Positions 24,434 through 34,488 of a stretch of 64,000 bases of DNA are shown piece after piece (position 1 is the stretch's first letter; each line of letters opens with the position of its first letter). The notes under the pieces are model-generated. The model was given only the letters and a program-made list of their open reading frames with translations, had not been told where the DNA came from and made no database searches. This stretch comes from Isoetes taiwanensis (Eukaryota > Streptophyta > Lycopodiopsida > Isoetales > Isoetaceae), in the NCBI GenBank assembly GCA_021234155.1, contig JAJEKV010000035.1:868001-932000 (forward strand), in the 5' to 3' direction. Both the position numbers and the translations under genes were made by a program.

Positions 24434-24654
24434 CAAATCTGGTCAAATTTTCCACATGTATATGATCAAGGGAGTTGAATTCTGAAGCAGAGCTGCAAAG
24501 TATTGTCAGAGATCTGTCCTTGAGGTGGAAAGAGTAACAGGAGGTTCAGATGCAAACTTTCCAGTTGTGTGGGTTTCCTTGGGAGAGCAAAAGTAAGATT
24601 CTGTAAAATAGCTTGTCACACGACAAATGTAACTACAAAAATGTAAGCTTCTTG
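24434..24654. other. 3' region of the membrane-protein gene
   Basis: AT-rich sequence that probably holds the 3' UTR. No exact AATAAA is seen next to the stop. Confidence 0.3.
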
Positions 24655-25110
24655 AGTTTTTTTTTTTTTTTTAACACTTTGGGGTAAATCCATATTACAA
24701 CCGTGCTGCTTGCTTTTCTACTAATAACGTGGTTTATTATAGGCTTTTTTAATTTTGTGACGTTTAGACATGATGGGTACTAAATGTCAAGATATCCATG
24801 TTGAGAATATCACATTTCGTTCTCATTGGGATTTCCGGTTTGAGTCCCTGTAATCTAGGTTTGAGTCTCTGTATCGGGTTCAAGGGTGTCAGCATATGGT
24901 CCCTTGTGGTAGTGTTAACGGTGGTATCACACATTTGGTTCAAAAAACTTTTGCTTAAAGAGAATACGAATCTCAGGCTCAACAAGATAATGTAGAGCGC
25001 TAACCTATTCCTTAAAAGGACTGTAAAGGAACCCCCCCAATTTTTCATAGGTTTAAACAACTCTAATTTTAGATTCGAACCGGGTAGATTCGGCCGCTAC
25101 ATGTATTTTT
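24655..25110 (-). mobile_element. Possible tRNA-derived SINE
   Basis: On the minus strand the segment begins near 25095 with CCGGTTCGAATC, a good Pol III B-box (25070-25083). It has GTTAGCGCTCTAC further in, and ends at a 15-nt poly(A), seen as poly(T) at 24658-24673. Two B-box-like GGTTTGAGTC motifs on the + strand at 24838-24875 complicate the picture. No clear target duplication. Confidence 0.3.
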
Positions 25111-26652
25111 AGACACGTCCTTTGTGGGCTTGCTGGGATTATATCTTCAAGAGGTCATGCATACACGCACTCAAATATGTTCTCTGGGACGGTCTTGAAT
25201 TGCACACTAATTTTCTCCTCTAAATAAAATGCGAAGAATGGACCATTAGAGGCTACATTGTGCAAAGGCCAATATAAAGCAGGCCAATATAAATGCACAT
25301 TCCTTGCATTTGCTTTCAACAACAAAGCTCCAAATTTTAGAAGCTCAAATGCAATACGGCCGCAATTACATTGCCACAACCTATAAAAAGGGGGTGCCGT
25401 GTTTATAAATCATGCTCTTCTTGAAAGAGTTATCTTGTTGCCAAATTTTGTTCATGCCCAATCATGAAACTGAATATGCTACGGTTTCTGAGTTCATTGC
25501 TAAAATCACCAAGCGCAATCAATGCTAACCTAACCTAGCTTCGGATAAAAAGCACCAACATTTAGCAATCTTGAACTAGCTACATTGAAGCTACAAACGC
25601 GTTTGCAAATCTTCTTAAAAAATTCCACAAAAAATTCCACCCGAGTAGACTCTAGAATCCGACCAAACACACCATCTAAGAGCATTTGCCGAGTCTCCTC
25701 ATCTTTCTACGTTTATTTAGCCCATCAATAATTTGATATGGTGAAGAATTGTGCTACCATTAGCAATAAACTGCATACAACAAATGTATCGGTTAGCGAA
25801 GTTCAATGTTGGGCTCTAAAGAGGGGTCCCAAGAACGAAGTTTGATCATGATCTAGAACTTTGTGAAGAACAAGCTTAGATCCTAGCATAACTTCCTTAA
25901 TGTAGATTGAGTGGGACGGCATGGCACATTTTGAGATGTAATGGGAGGAGGGAGACAGATGTGTGGCATATGGCAGGAAATAAAGAACAGGATATGTCAT
26001 GCGGGTAAGCACAGGCCCGCCACTAGTCATCCGGATCAGGGAAGATATTTTTGCTCCTGGAGAAGGAAAAATTTGCAGAAACAATTCAAGGTCTCAAAAA
26101 TTAGAGAACAGAGGCAGTATTAAACCGCTGAAGATAGTTCTCGGGTGGATGAAACCGGTGATTTGTGGAAGACCCACAACAAAAATCACCAAAAGAAAAT
26201 CCGTGCTTCAGCATATCCTAGATGGATTTCCCGTTTTCTGGCATTCCCGAGCTTCCCTATGGAACTATCTCTGTTGTTTTCTGCTCTACTCTCTGATTGG
26301 GGCGACATAACCTTACCTAAAAATTGGCCAAAAGGCAATAGTTGCACAGGTCTTTGATTTCGTCCAACCGGGGCACACTAACTGCTGTTCTGAAGCTTCC
26401 ACATGCCATAGCCATAGCTGCCTAGCCCACCATAGCCAAGTAACTGGAGAAGAATTGGGTTTTGTTAAAAAATTTATGGTTACCTCATTCAGTCGGGCCA
26501 GGGCCAGTCCGGCACCGACATGGGTATGGCAGAGGCTGCCGGAAAAAAGCGACCTTAAATAACCATTTCCGGTTTCTAATCTGCGACCATTCTATAGAAA
26601 TACTAACAGCCGCTTCATTAATCTCGACAACAGAATCTTATCTTGCTAATCC

Positions 26653-26661
26653 CTGTTGTTG
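26653..26661. repeat. 9-bp target-site duplication of MITE (left)
   Basis: CTGTTGTTG, repeated exactly at 27113-27121. Confidence 0.8.
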
Positions 26662-27112
26662 GGCGTAGGATAATCTTACCCTGGATTGGGGGATCCCGGA
26701 GGTGTGATCCCGGAGGACGGGATCCCCAGAGGGCGTGTGATCCCGGAGGGCGGGATCCCCTTACTGCGCAGTAACTGCGAAAAAAAAAGCCCCTTATAGC
26801 AAAAATCAGCCAAGTTTTCTTATGCTTTTTTCTTGGCCAATCCTCCACGGAATCAGCTGGGGTTTGTGCGAGGTTGGTCGGAATGGGCTTGGGAAGAGCT
26901 GTAGTTTGATGCCAAGAAGGAAGAGAGGGCAGCGCCGCTGCTATCAGCAAGCAAAAATCCAGCAAAAAAATGGCCCTAAACTGCGCAGTCACCTTTTAAC
27001 TGCACAGTTAACAGCGGGATCCCGTCCTCCGGGATCACACGCCCTCCGGGATCCCGTCCTCCGGGATCACACCTCCGGGATCCCCCAATCTAGGGTAAAA
27101 CTATCTCACGCC
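26662..27112. mobile_element. MULE-type MITE with modular GGATCCCGGAGG ends
   Basis: A 451-bp element flanked by 9-bp direct repeats, a length typical of Mutator-like insertions. Terminal inverted repeats of about 120 bp begin GGCGT and continue TTACCCTxGATTGGGGGATC. They then carry several GATCCCGGAGG(A)CGGGATCCC modules and an ACTGCGCAGT palindrome. The homologous site on the right arm of the large inverted repeat (about 28785) is uninterrupted. That confirms the insertion and its boundaries. The ~200-bp centre has no recognisable gene. Confidence 0.85.
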
Positions 27113-27121
27113 CTGTTGTTG
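27113..27121. repeat. 9-bp target-site duplication of MITE (right)
   Basis: CTGTTGTTG, identical to 26653-26661. Confidence 0.8.
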
Positions 27122-27386
27122 CAGATTTGCAAGCCCTGTTTCGTGCCCTAAAATGCTATCCACGAGGCTTGCATGTTCAACCCCTAAAATAAAAAGAGGG
27201 CTTTTGTTGTGAGCCCTTGGATGTTGGACCATTGAAAAAAAAAAGCTAAATCAACGATTAAGAAATGGTGCACTCTAGATGTACGCATTAGTACATCCAT
27301 TCGAATACGCCATAAAATCTTAGGAAAACCTTTGTGAAAAGCGTACAAAAACACAAAGAAAACCCCCTGTTATTATGCTACATATT

Positions 27387-28505
27387 ATATATTGTCAAGG
27401 TTTATCCCTCGAAAACCCTTCGGCGGGTTTTTTAATCATGTCATTAATACACTTGCTGCTCTCTTTGTTTGGGTTTCATAAGCTATTTCGACTCAATGAT
27501 TAATAAAAGTATATTCTATATTCTTTTCCTTTTTTATTCCTTAGATATTTTTCGAACCAAGCAATCCCTTTGTATGGATGTTTGTGCATAGTTTTAACTA
27601 GGAAATTTCTATAATATCCTAGCTAGAAAATTTCCTTATAGAAAGTGTTCCAAGTGATAGAAAAAATCATCAAGGATGATACTCTGGCATGTGATCCGGG
27701 CCATGGGATCATAGTCATCAACAAAAGTGTTTGAGAATTGTAACTTCATTATTGTTTGTCCTGCCATTACCTTGATGAAGTGAAACAACTATGTGCTCAG
27801 AGAGGTAGGATATAGGCTTTTTGATAAACTTAAATTTAATTGAATTGAATTTTATCATCCGCGAAGACCAATTGGCATATGGGACCAATGTATCTATGTT
27901 GCATGGGATATCTTTGGGTTGCCTGAAAGGCTAACCCTCGTGAAAGTGGGTTGCCAGATGTGCCAGTTTGACGTCGTGAGCAAGTGGCCTTGGTTTGTCA
28001 ACACCTCGACCTGGGCCATGGGATCATAGTCACCAACAAAAATGTTTGAGAATTGTAATTTCACTATTGTTCGTCCTGCCATTACTTTGACGAAACGAAT
28101 CAATTGTGTGCCCAGAGGAGTAAGATATAGAATTTTTGATAAATGCAATGTATGTTATGTTGGATATTTTTGAGTTGTCTGAATGGCTTAATTCTTGAGA
28201 AAATGGGTTGCTAGATGTGTCGTTGCTGGCGTGAGCAAGTGGCCTTGGTTTGGCAACATGTCGACCAGCGCGAGGCAACATTATATTGTTCATCAAGACA
28301 TGCAACATTTTCACTTGTATTTTCCTATATGACCTAAAACTTAACAATTTTTAATCTCTCTCTTGGCACAAACCGATCTAGTAGTAAGAATTTGAGCCTT
28401 TTGGGACAAACTGATCTGACAACGATAATGATCCATTAGAGGCAAGAAATGGAAAACCAGTCCAAAAATTGAAAACCGAGAATTGGATGGTGAATACTTG
28501 GGTTG
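27387..28505. other. Spacer of the large inverted repeat, with a 315-bp tandem duplication
   Basis: The non-palindromic centre contains a direct duplication. Unit 1 is 27698-28012 and unit 2 is 28013-28267, each running from GGGCCATGGGATCATAGTCA to a GTCGACC/CTCGACC end. Unit 1 has an extra ~60 bp (27830-27893) that matches the 3' end of the GC-rich LINE family, preceded by a short TTGAA repeat. That suggests a tiny LINE insertion after the duplication. No gene. Confidence 0.7.
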
Positions 28506-30286
28506 AATATGTAGCATAATAACAGGGGGTTTTCTTTGTGTTTTTGTACGCTTTTCACAAAGGTTTTCCTAAGATTTCATGGCGTATTCGAATGGATGTA
28601 CTAATGCGTACATCTAGAGTGCACCATTTCTTAATCGTTGATTTAGCTTTTTTTTTTCAATGGTCCAACATCCAAGGGCTCACAACAAAGCCCTCTTTTA
28701 TTTTAGGGGTTGAATATGCAAGCCTCGTGGATAGCATTTTAGGGCATCTAAAGCAGGGGCTTGCAAATCTGCAAACAAATGAGGGATTAGCAAGATAAGA
28801 TGCGTTGTCGAGATTAATGAAGTTACCGGGTGTTAGTATTCCTATAGAATGGTCGCAGATTAGAAACCGGAAATGGTTATTTAAGGTCTATAATTGAGGT
28901 GGCTTTTTTTCGCAGCCTCGCCATACCCATGTTCGGTGCGGACTGGCCCCGCCCGACCGAACAAGGTAACCATAAATTTTTTAACAAAACCCAATTCTTC
29001 TCCGCCACTTGGCTATGGTGGGCTAGGGGGCCTATGGCTATGGCATGTGGAAGCTTGAACAGCCAGTTAGTGTGCCCCGGTTTGGACTAAATCAAACACC
29101 TCAGGCAACTATTGCCTTTTGGCCAATTTTAGGTAAGGTTATGTCGCCCCAATCAGAGAGTAGAGCAGATCACAACAGAGATAGTTCCATAGGGAAGCTC
29201 AGGAATGCCAAAAAGCGGGAAATCCATCTAGGATATCTTTGAAGCACCTGATTTTCTTTTGGTGATTTTTGTTGTGGGTCTTCCACAAATCACCGGGTTT
29301 CATCCACCCAGAACTATCTTCAGCGGTTTATCGCCTCGCATTTCTCTAATTTTTGAGAACTTGAATTGTTTCTCGCAAACTTTTCCTTCTCCAGAGCTTT
29401 AAAATATCTTCCCCGATCCGGATGACTAGTGGCGGCTGTGCGGCTTACCCGCATGACATATCCCTGTTCTTTATTTCCTCGCCATATGCCACACATCCGC
29501 CTCCCTCCTCCCATTACATCTCAAATGTGCCATGCCGGGCCCCACTCAATCTACATTAAGGAAGTTATGCTAGGATCTAAGCTTGTTCTTCACAAAGTTC
29601 TAGATCATGATCAAACTTCGTTCTTGGGACCCCTCTTTAGAGCTTAACATTGAACTTCGCCAACTGATACATTTGTCGCATGGTTTATTGCTAATGGTAG
29701 CACAATTCTTCAGCCATATCAGCTTATTGATGGGCTAAACGTCAGAGAAGATGAGGAGACTTCGGCAAATGCTCTTAGATGGTGTGTTTGGTCTGATTCT
29801 AGAGTCTACCTCGTGTGGAATTTTTTGTGGAAATTTTTAAGAAGATTTGCAAACGTTTGTAGCTTCAATGTAGCTAGTTCAAGATTGCTAAATGTTGGTG
29901 CTTTTTTTATCCAGGAAGCTAGGTTAGGTTAGCATTGATTGCAGTTGGTGATTTTAGCAATGAACTGTAAACCAGAGCACATATTCAGTTTCATGATTGG
30001 GCATGAACAAAATTTGGCAACAAGATAACTCTTTCGCAAGAGCATGATTTATAAACACGGCAGCCCCTTTTTTATAGGTTGTGGCGCAAGTGCGGCCGTA
30101 TTGCATTTGAGCTTCTAAAATTTGGAGCTTTGTTGTTGAAAGCAAATGCAAGGAATGTGCATTTCTGTTTTTTGTTACTGAACTATCATTCCTTTGCTTG
30201 TAAATTGCAGGCTTTATATTGGCCTGCTTTATATTGGCCTTTGCACAATGTAGCCTCTAATGGTCCATTCTTCGCATTTTATTTAG
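28506..30286. repeat. Right arm of the large inverted repeat
   Basis: Reverse complement of 25220-27386 without the MITE. It contains about 50 bp near 30164-30215 that the left arm lacks. The open frame at 30079-30297 runs through the arm end and has no recognisable domain. Confidence 0.85.
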
Positions 30287-30520
30287 AAGCACTATAAATT
30301 GAGTCATTTATGTACCAATGATCGAATGGGTTTATTGCTAGATGTTACTCGAGTTCTTTGTGTATGGTGTTACTATAGCAGGATTCACATGTCACATTCT
30401 GCAATGTGAGTGGCTTGGGTTGTCCAAGGTGTTCTCATGGCTTGCATAACAAAATATTCCCTCTTTTTAATTCCATGGTATATGTTTCTAGATTGCTACA
30501 TATAGTTGCAGAACTTAGAC

Positions 30521-30597
30521 TGCTATACATTGTTGCAAGAGTGAGAGAGGTTGAAGGTTATATAGCATTGTTGCAAGAGTGAGAGAGGTTGAAGGTT
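30521..30597. repeat. Two tandem copies of a ~43-bp unit
   Basis: ATTGTTGCAAGAGTGAGAGA...GGTTGAAGGTTA is repeated twice with almost no difference. Confidence 0.8.
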
Positions 30598-30656
30598 AGA
30601 AAGAAAATCATAGGAGTTTTTGCATGTTTTACATGTTTTTACGTGATGTTTATTTT

Positions 30657-31112
30657 TTTAGGGCCCAAGGGCCCAAAAATTTTTTAGTATAACCACCAAC
30701 ACATGACTACCATTAACATTAATGAACACAACCATTGAGTCCAACACATTTAAATTAAAATCCCCTTAGACCCCTTTGGTTTGGGTGCATATTCACACGG
30801 GGTGACGAGGGCAAATTGAGCCCCTTATAATTATATTTTGCACGTACAAAATCAACACCATATGTATAGTATTTTGCTTGAAATCTTATAGTATTTTCCA
30901 AATCTTGTTATACAGTATAGCAAATTTTGTACTTGCATACCCCACAAACGAGGAACTTTACATACGGTGTAGATTAAGGAATAAGGGATGAATATGCCTA
31001 TCCAACACTCTCGTTGTTCGGAGTCACCCCCGCGGTGAATATGCACCCAAACCAAAGGGGGTCTAAGGGGATTTTGATTTAAATGTGTTGGACTCCAATG
31101 GTTGTGTTCATT
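30657..31112. mobile_element. Foldback MITE, copy 2 (decayed)
   Basis: Same family as 18351-18974. It shares TTTGGGTGCATATTCACAC, the ACCCCACAAACGAGGA centre, and inverted arms (about 30657-30805 against 30980-31112). The outermost CCTTAG ends are missing. Confidence 0.7.
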
Positions 31113-31646
31113 AGTGTGTGCGGGATATGGCATGGAAACCATATCCTAATGTCCTCCAAGACGGTGGTGATGTGGCAGCCGCCTGCGTGATCAGCCACAA
31201 TGCAGAAGGTGCAGAAAGGCCGCAAGATCTACCTGCGCCGCCTCAGGCGGTCCCCGCTTGGCCGGCGGGTTCGGGGGCGTGAAAGGGCGTGTTGTTAAGC
31301 GTGGGTAACCATCTTCCCATGTCTTGGAAGACTCATGCTGATGTGTCAGGCCGCCTGTGAATCGACGTGGCTCTCGAGATTGAACAGAGCAGAAAGAAAG
31401 TTGAGGATTTGAAGACCTCAATAAATTACAGGTAGAAAATGGAGATGGTGATTTGCTGAAAGAGTTGGATCAAACACTAACCATGGAGACATATTACTTA
31501 AACGGGCTCAAGAAGCTTTTCAAGTCTCAAACTACGTATAACGCATTACTATGAGGAGGAGCACCCTAGAATTTGAGATCAAGGAGAAGGATGGTAAAAT
31601 ATTAGGCCTGAGAGGTAATCTTATCCATCTTACGGAATAGAAGAAT
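31113..31646. other. Intergenic with GC-rich patch
   Basis: A GC-rich segment (31150-31385) has two related ~55-bp blocks about 166 bp apart (ATGTCCTCCAAGAC.. and ATGTCTTGGAAGAC..). After it the sequence leads into the decayed FCP1-like gene. No gene recognised in the segment itself. Confidence 0.4.
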
Positions 31647-32100
31647 GTGACTAATAATCAAATTTGCATCAATACTATCAAGAGAAGACTCTCAGCAATC
31701 TGCAACTTTGTTACTTGTTGTGCTTGTGGCCTAATTTTCCATGATAGGTACAAGTTGTCTTTGGTTCTGAGTTGTGGTCATGAGTACCATCTAGCTTGTG
31801 CAACCTTATTAAATAAAGGTAAATGGAAGGTATTTGATTCTACGATTCATCCAGATTTATTTCATGAGCTTGGCATGAATGTGACAGCAGAGACAAAGTT
31901 GGAAAATGTACCTACACGCATAAAGGGTTTTTCTATCAGCACAATTGGATCATGTATTGAACTCACCTCTAAACCAGCAATCTTCACCTATTAAGTGTAA
32001 CTGTGCTAGTAAAGATTATGTGCCACCTTCTGTATCTGCAAAAGTGCTGAAGGATGCATTGTTGAACCCTAAAACAATGTTAAGAAAAAGAGCAATTTAA
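31647..32100 (+). pseudogene. Cys/His-rich protein fragment upstream of the FCP1-like gene
   Basis: The frame 31647-31994 contains TCCACGLIFHDR and LSCGHEYHLACATLL, a Cys/His spacing reminiscent of a RING-type zinc site but incomplete. It continues in another frame with CNCASKDYVPPSVSAKVLKDAL to about 32098. Together with the Lys-rich segment next to it and the HAD domain further on, it may be the N-terminal part of one protein. It could equally be an independent fragment. Confidence 0.35.
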
Positions 32101-32109
32101 AAAAAAAAA

Positions 32110-33236
32110 GTGGCTCATGAGGATAAGGATTTGGTAGGTGATAATGACTCATTTCTACGTAAAAGAATGAGAAATCATGCTCTAAAGAAGTCAATGGAAG
32201 TAAAAGATTGTAGAAAGTACACCAAAGTGAGAGAGAAGAAAGCAGCTACCAAAAGGAAAAGGAAAGATGTTGAAGTTGTAAAAACTAAAAACAAAATTAT
32301 CAAGAAGACAAAGAAGCCTACCATTGTAAGGAAGTACAATTTTAAGAGAAGGGCATTGGCTGAAGATATGGAGACTACTGCCATTGATCAGGAAATTGTT
32401 CAAGTCAATAAAATGGTGGGAGAAGAACTAGAAAAAGTGGCACATGTGGATGAAGAAGAGGCAACTGAAAAAGGGAAAAAGGTCAATCTCGAGACCTTCC
32501 TTTGTGTTTATGTTTGTGTTTGTATTTATTTTATGTTTTTTGAATGATATATATATAGCGCGGTTCTCTTTGAAGAGGAAACTTCTTGTTTTAGATGTGA
32601 ATGATATTTTAGTGAGGACATACAACAGGAACAGTTTTGTACCTGTGGACAATAGGTTGTGGATTATAAAAACAAGCAGGAAATTGGTTGTGTTGAGGCC
32701 TGAATATTGAGATTTTTTAAGGCAGCAATGGTAGATTTGGATATAGAAATCTGGCCATCCATGAACAATGTGAATTGGAATGGTTGTGGATGTGATAACA
32801 CCAGTTATCAGACACGACTGTGTTTCGTGGGACCAGTCTCATTGCTTAGAGATGCCTTTCAAGTGGCCAATTAGATCTAATAAACCATTGTATTTGAAAC
32901 TATTGTGTAGGATTTTTAAAGAATACCCACAATATGAGGGGAGTTGCATATTGTTGGATGATAATATCCAGAACATTTGCTTCTCCATCTTTCACATTTA
33001 TTATGATACCTGAGTCCAATTTGGATGCAGATGGTTCTATCTTGGAACAACTCTTGCCATTGATCAGGGATGTGGCACGTGTTGATGATTTCTCTCACAT
33101 TCTCAAGACACATTGTAAACCAGAGCAATACACAAAGGAGGCACTCAAGATTCTAAAAACCATGGCAGATTTTACTTTGGAGGAGGAAATAATGGAATTG
33201 TTGAAAGCCTATTGCAATGGTCACTGGAATGTTTAA
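32110..33236 (+). pseudogene. FCP1-like HAD phosphatase, decayed
   Basis: A plant protein with an FCP1 homology (NIF/HAD) domain; such proteins dephosphorylate phospho-Ser/Thr, often on the RNA polymerase II tail. A Lys/Arg-rich, probably nuclear segment (32110-32480, e.g. KKAATKRKRKDVE) precedes a possible intron (GTCAAT..ATATAG, about 32482-32557). Then comes KRKLLVLDVNDILVRTY, the DxD-type motif with Asn in the second position. After frame changes it continues with WDQSHCLEMPFKWPIRSNKP, then YPQYEGSCILLDDN (the conserved LLDDS-like motif), then ILKTHCKPEQYTKEALKIL and the end at 33236. At least three frame changes and a missing middle (32710-32780) argue against function. Confidence 0.65.
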
Positions 33237-33753
33237 GGGAAACTTTTCAAAGTTGGTGATAGAGGATAAATTTCAAAAGTTGATCAAGGATATATATGTT
33301 CACTACAGATCTTCAAACTTTAGGACACATCTTTACTTACTTCATTACTTAGAGGTTTCCCGCAGTTTTTGTACATCGTTATATATTGATACAGTGATAA
33401 GCAGATATGCTACAATTTTGATATGTAATTCAGGAAATTAAATGCCGCAGTTTTGTACATTTCATTCTCAATATCAAATTCGGTTATAAGCACCTCAATT
33501 TCATTTCTTTCCATTGATTTCATTTCTTTCCAATTTTTCTGCTTTATCCAGTCAAACTATGAATGATGTTTGAGTCATACCAAATGAACAGTACTCAATA
33601 CCAAATGAATAGTGAATTTAGGTCGAGCTTGGGAGGCTACATATAATTTATTGGCATGTATCTTCATCAAGTATACAAGCTAGAATCCTTGTCATCTACA
33701 GTCATTTCAAAGTTAGCTAATCTCACAAGGTGGCTGTACACACTAGCTACAGG
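33237..33753. other. Intergenic, no gene recognised
   Basis: AT-rich sequence. The frame 33217-33441 has no recognisable domain. Confidence 0.4.
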
Positions 33754-34483
33754 TTAGTCATCCAATAGTTCAAATTTGAGGACACCTACCTGTTTATAGT
33801 TATGTCCTAAGACAATAACAGATTCAACTCTAAATACATTTCCCCATTCATCTACATAATATTCGAAGAAAGTGTTCTTTGCTTCTCTGCATTTCAATAC
33901 ATAAAAATCTACCCCCTCTTCATTACCTTTTTCTGCATTGACATCAAAGTTATCTCCTACCTCTACCATAGAACTAGCTATGTCATAGTCTTCATCATCA
34001 TTCTCATCTTCTATCTGCAAGTCCTCATTAGTAGCATCATATGTTGCTTTATGATCCTTCAGCCTTTAGTTCATAAGTTCCCAACTTTCAATACGAGAAT
34101 TGGCGCTACATGAGTTCTATTTAAACTGCATGAGTCCCATTTAAATTGAACAGAATTCTCACAAAAACATGAGAGAGGTCTATAAGCTATCTCTAAAGTG
34201 CTGTCCTTATGGTCTTATGCAATGGAGTTGCGTGTTCCTTTCAAAATATGACAGTCAAATCTCTCAAATCTGTCTACATTTAAGGAAACAATTTCCCAAA
34301 AGTACCTACACAAGTGCCATGTGTTGTAAATCTTTGCAGTCTTTGAAATAGTTGAAGATGATCGATATAAACGAATAGAAATAAAAGAAAATAAAATTTT
34401 TAAATGAGAGAAATCACGTGTTACATCATGGACTGGACAAGAAACAACCACAATCTACCAACAATTCCTAGTTTCATGCCGTT
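33754..34483 (-). pseudogene. Transposase-like gene, C-terminal part
   Basis: Read right to left, this continues the gene interrupted at 34489 by the LTR retrotransposon. It shows FWEIVSLNVDRFERFDCHI with ILKGTRNSIA (34215-34330), then after a frame change RPLSCFCENS and RTHVAP (about 34090-34180). An acidic stretch EDENDDEDYDIASSMVEVGD leads into YVDEWGNVFRVES to the stop at 33754. The order (GT-rich loop, CFC segment, acidic linker, C-terminal beta-rich tail) matches what I recall of a transposase-like family whose middle part is at 40274-41337. The family is not named here because I am not sure of its name. Confidence 0.55.
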
Positions 34484-34488
34484 AATTG
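34484..34488. repeat. 5-bp target-site duplication of the LTR element (left)
   Basis: AATTG, repeated at 40269-40273. Confidence 0.9.

Larger units (their letters stand above)
25220..27386. repeat. Left arm of a large inverted repeat
   Basis: This arm is complementary to 28506-30286 across essentially its whole length, once the 451-bp MITE at 26662-27112 and one copy of its target duplication are removed (about 1.71 kb of arm). Recognisable paired landmarks are the outer CTAAATAAAATGCGAAGAATG and the inner CCCCCTGTTATTATGCTACA. The arms contain short open frames with no known domain. They differ by scattered substitutions and small indels. Confidence 0.85.

Noticed and set aside
31647-31994. 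A functional RING-type E3 ligase
   Set aside because: Only part of the Cys/His pattern is present and the frame is followed by stops and a decayed gene.
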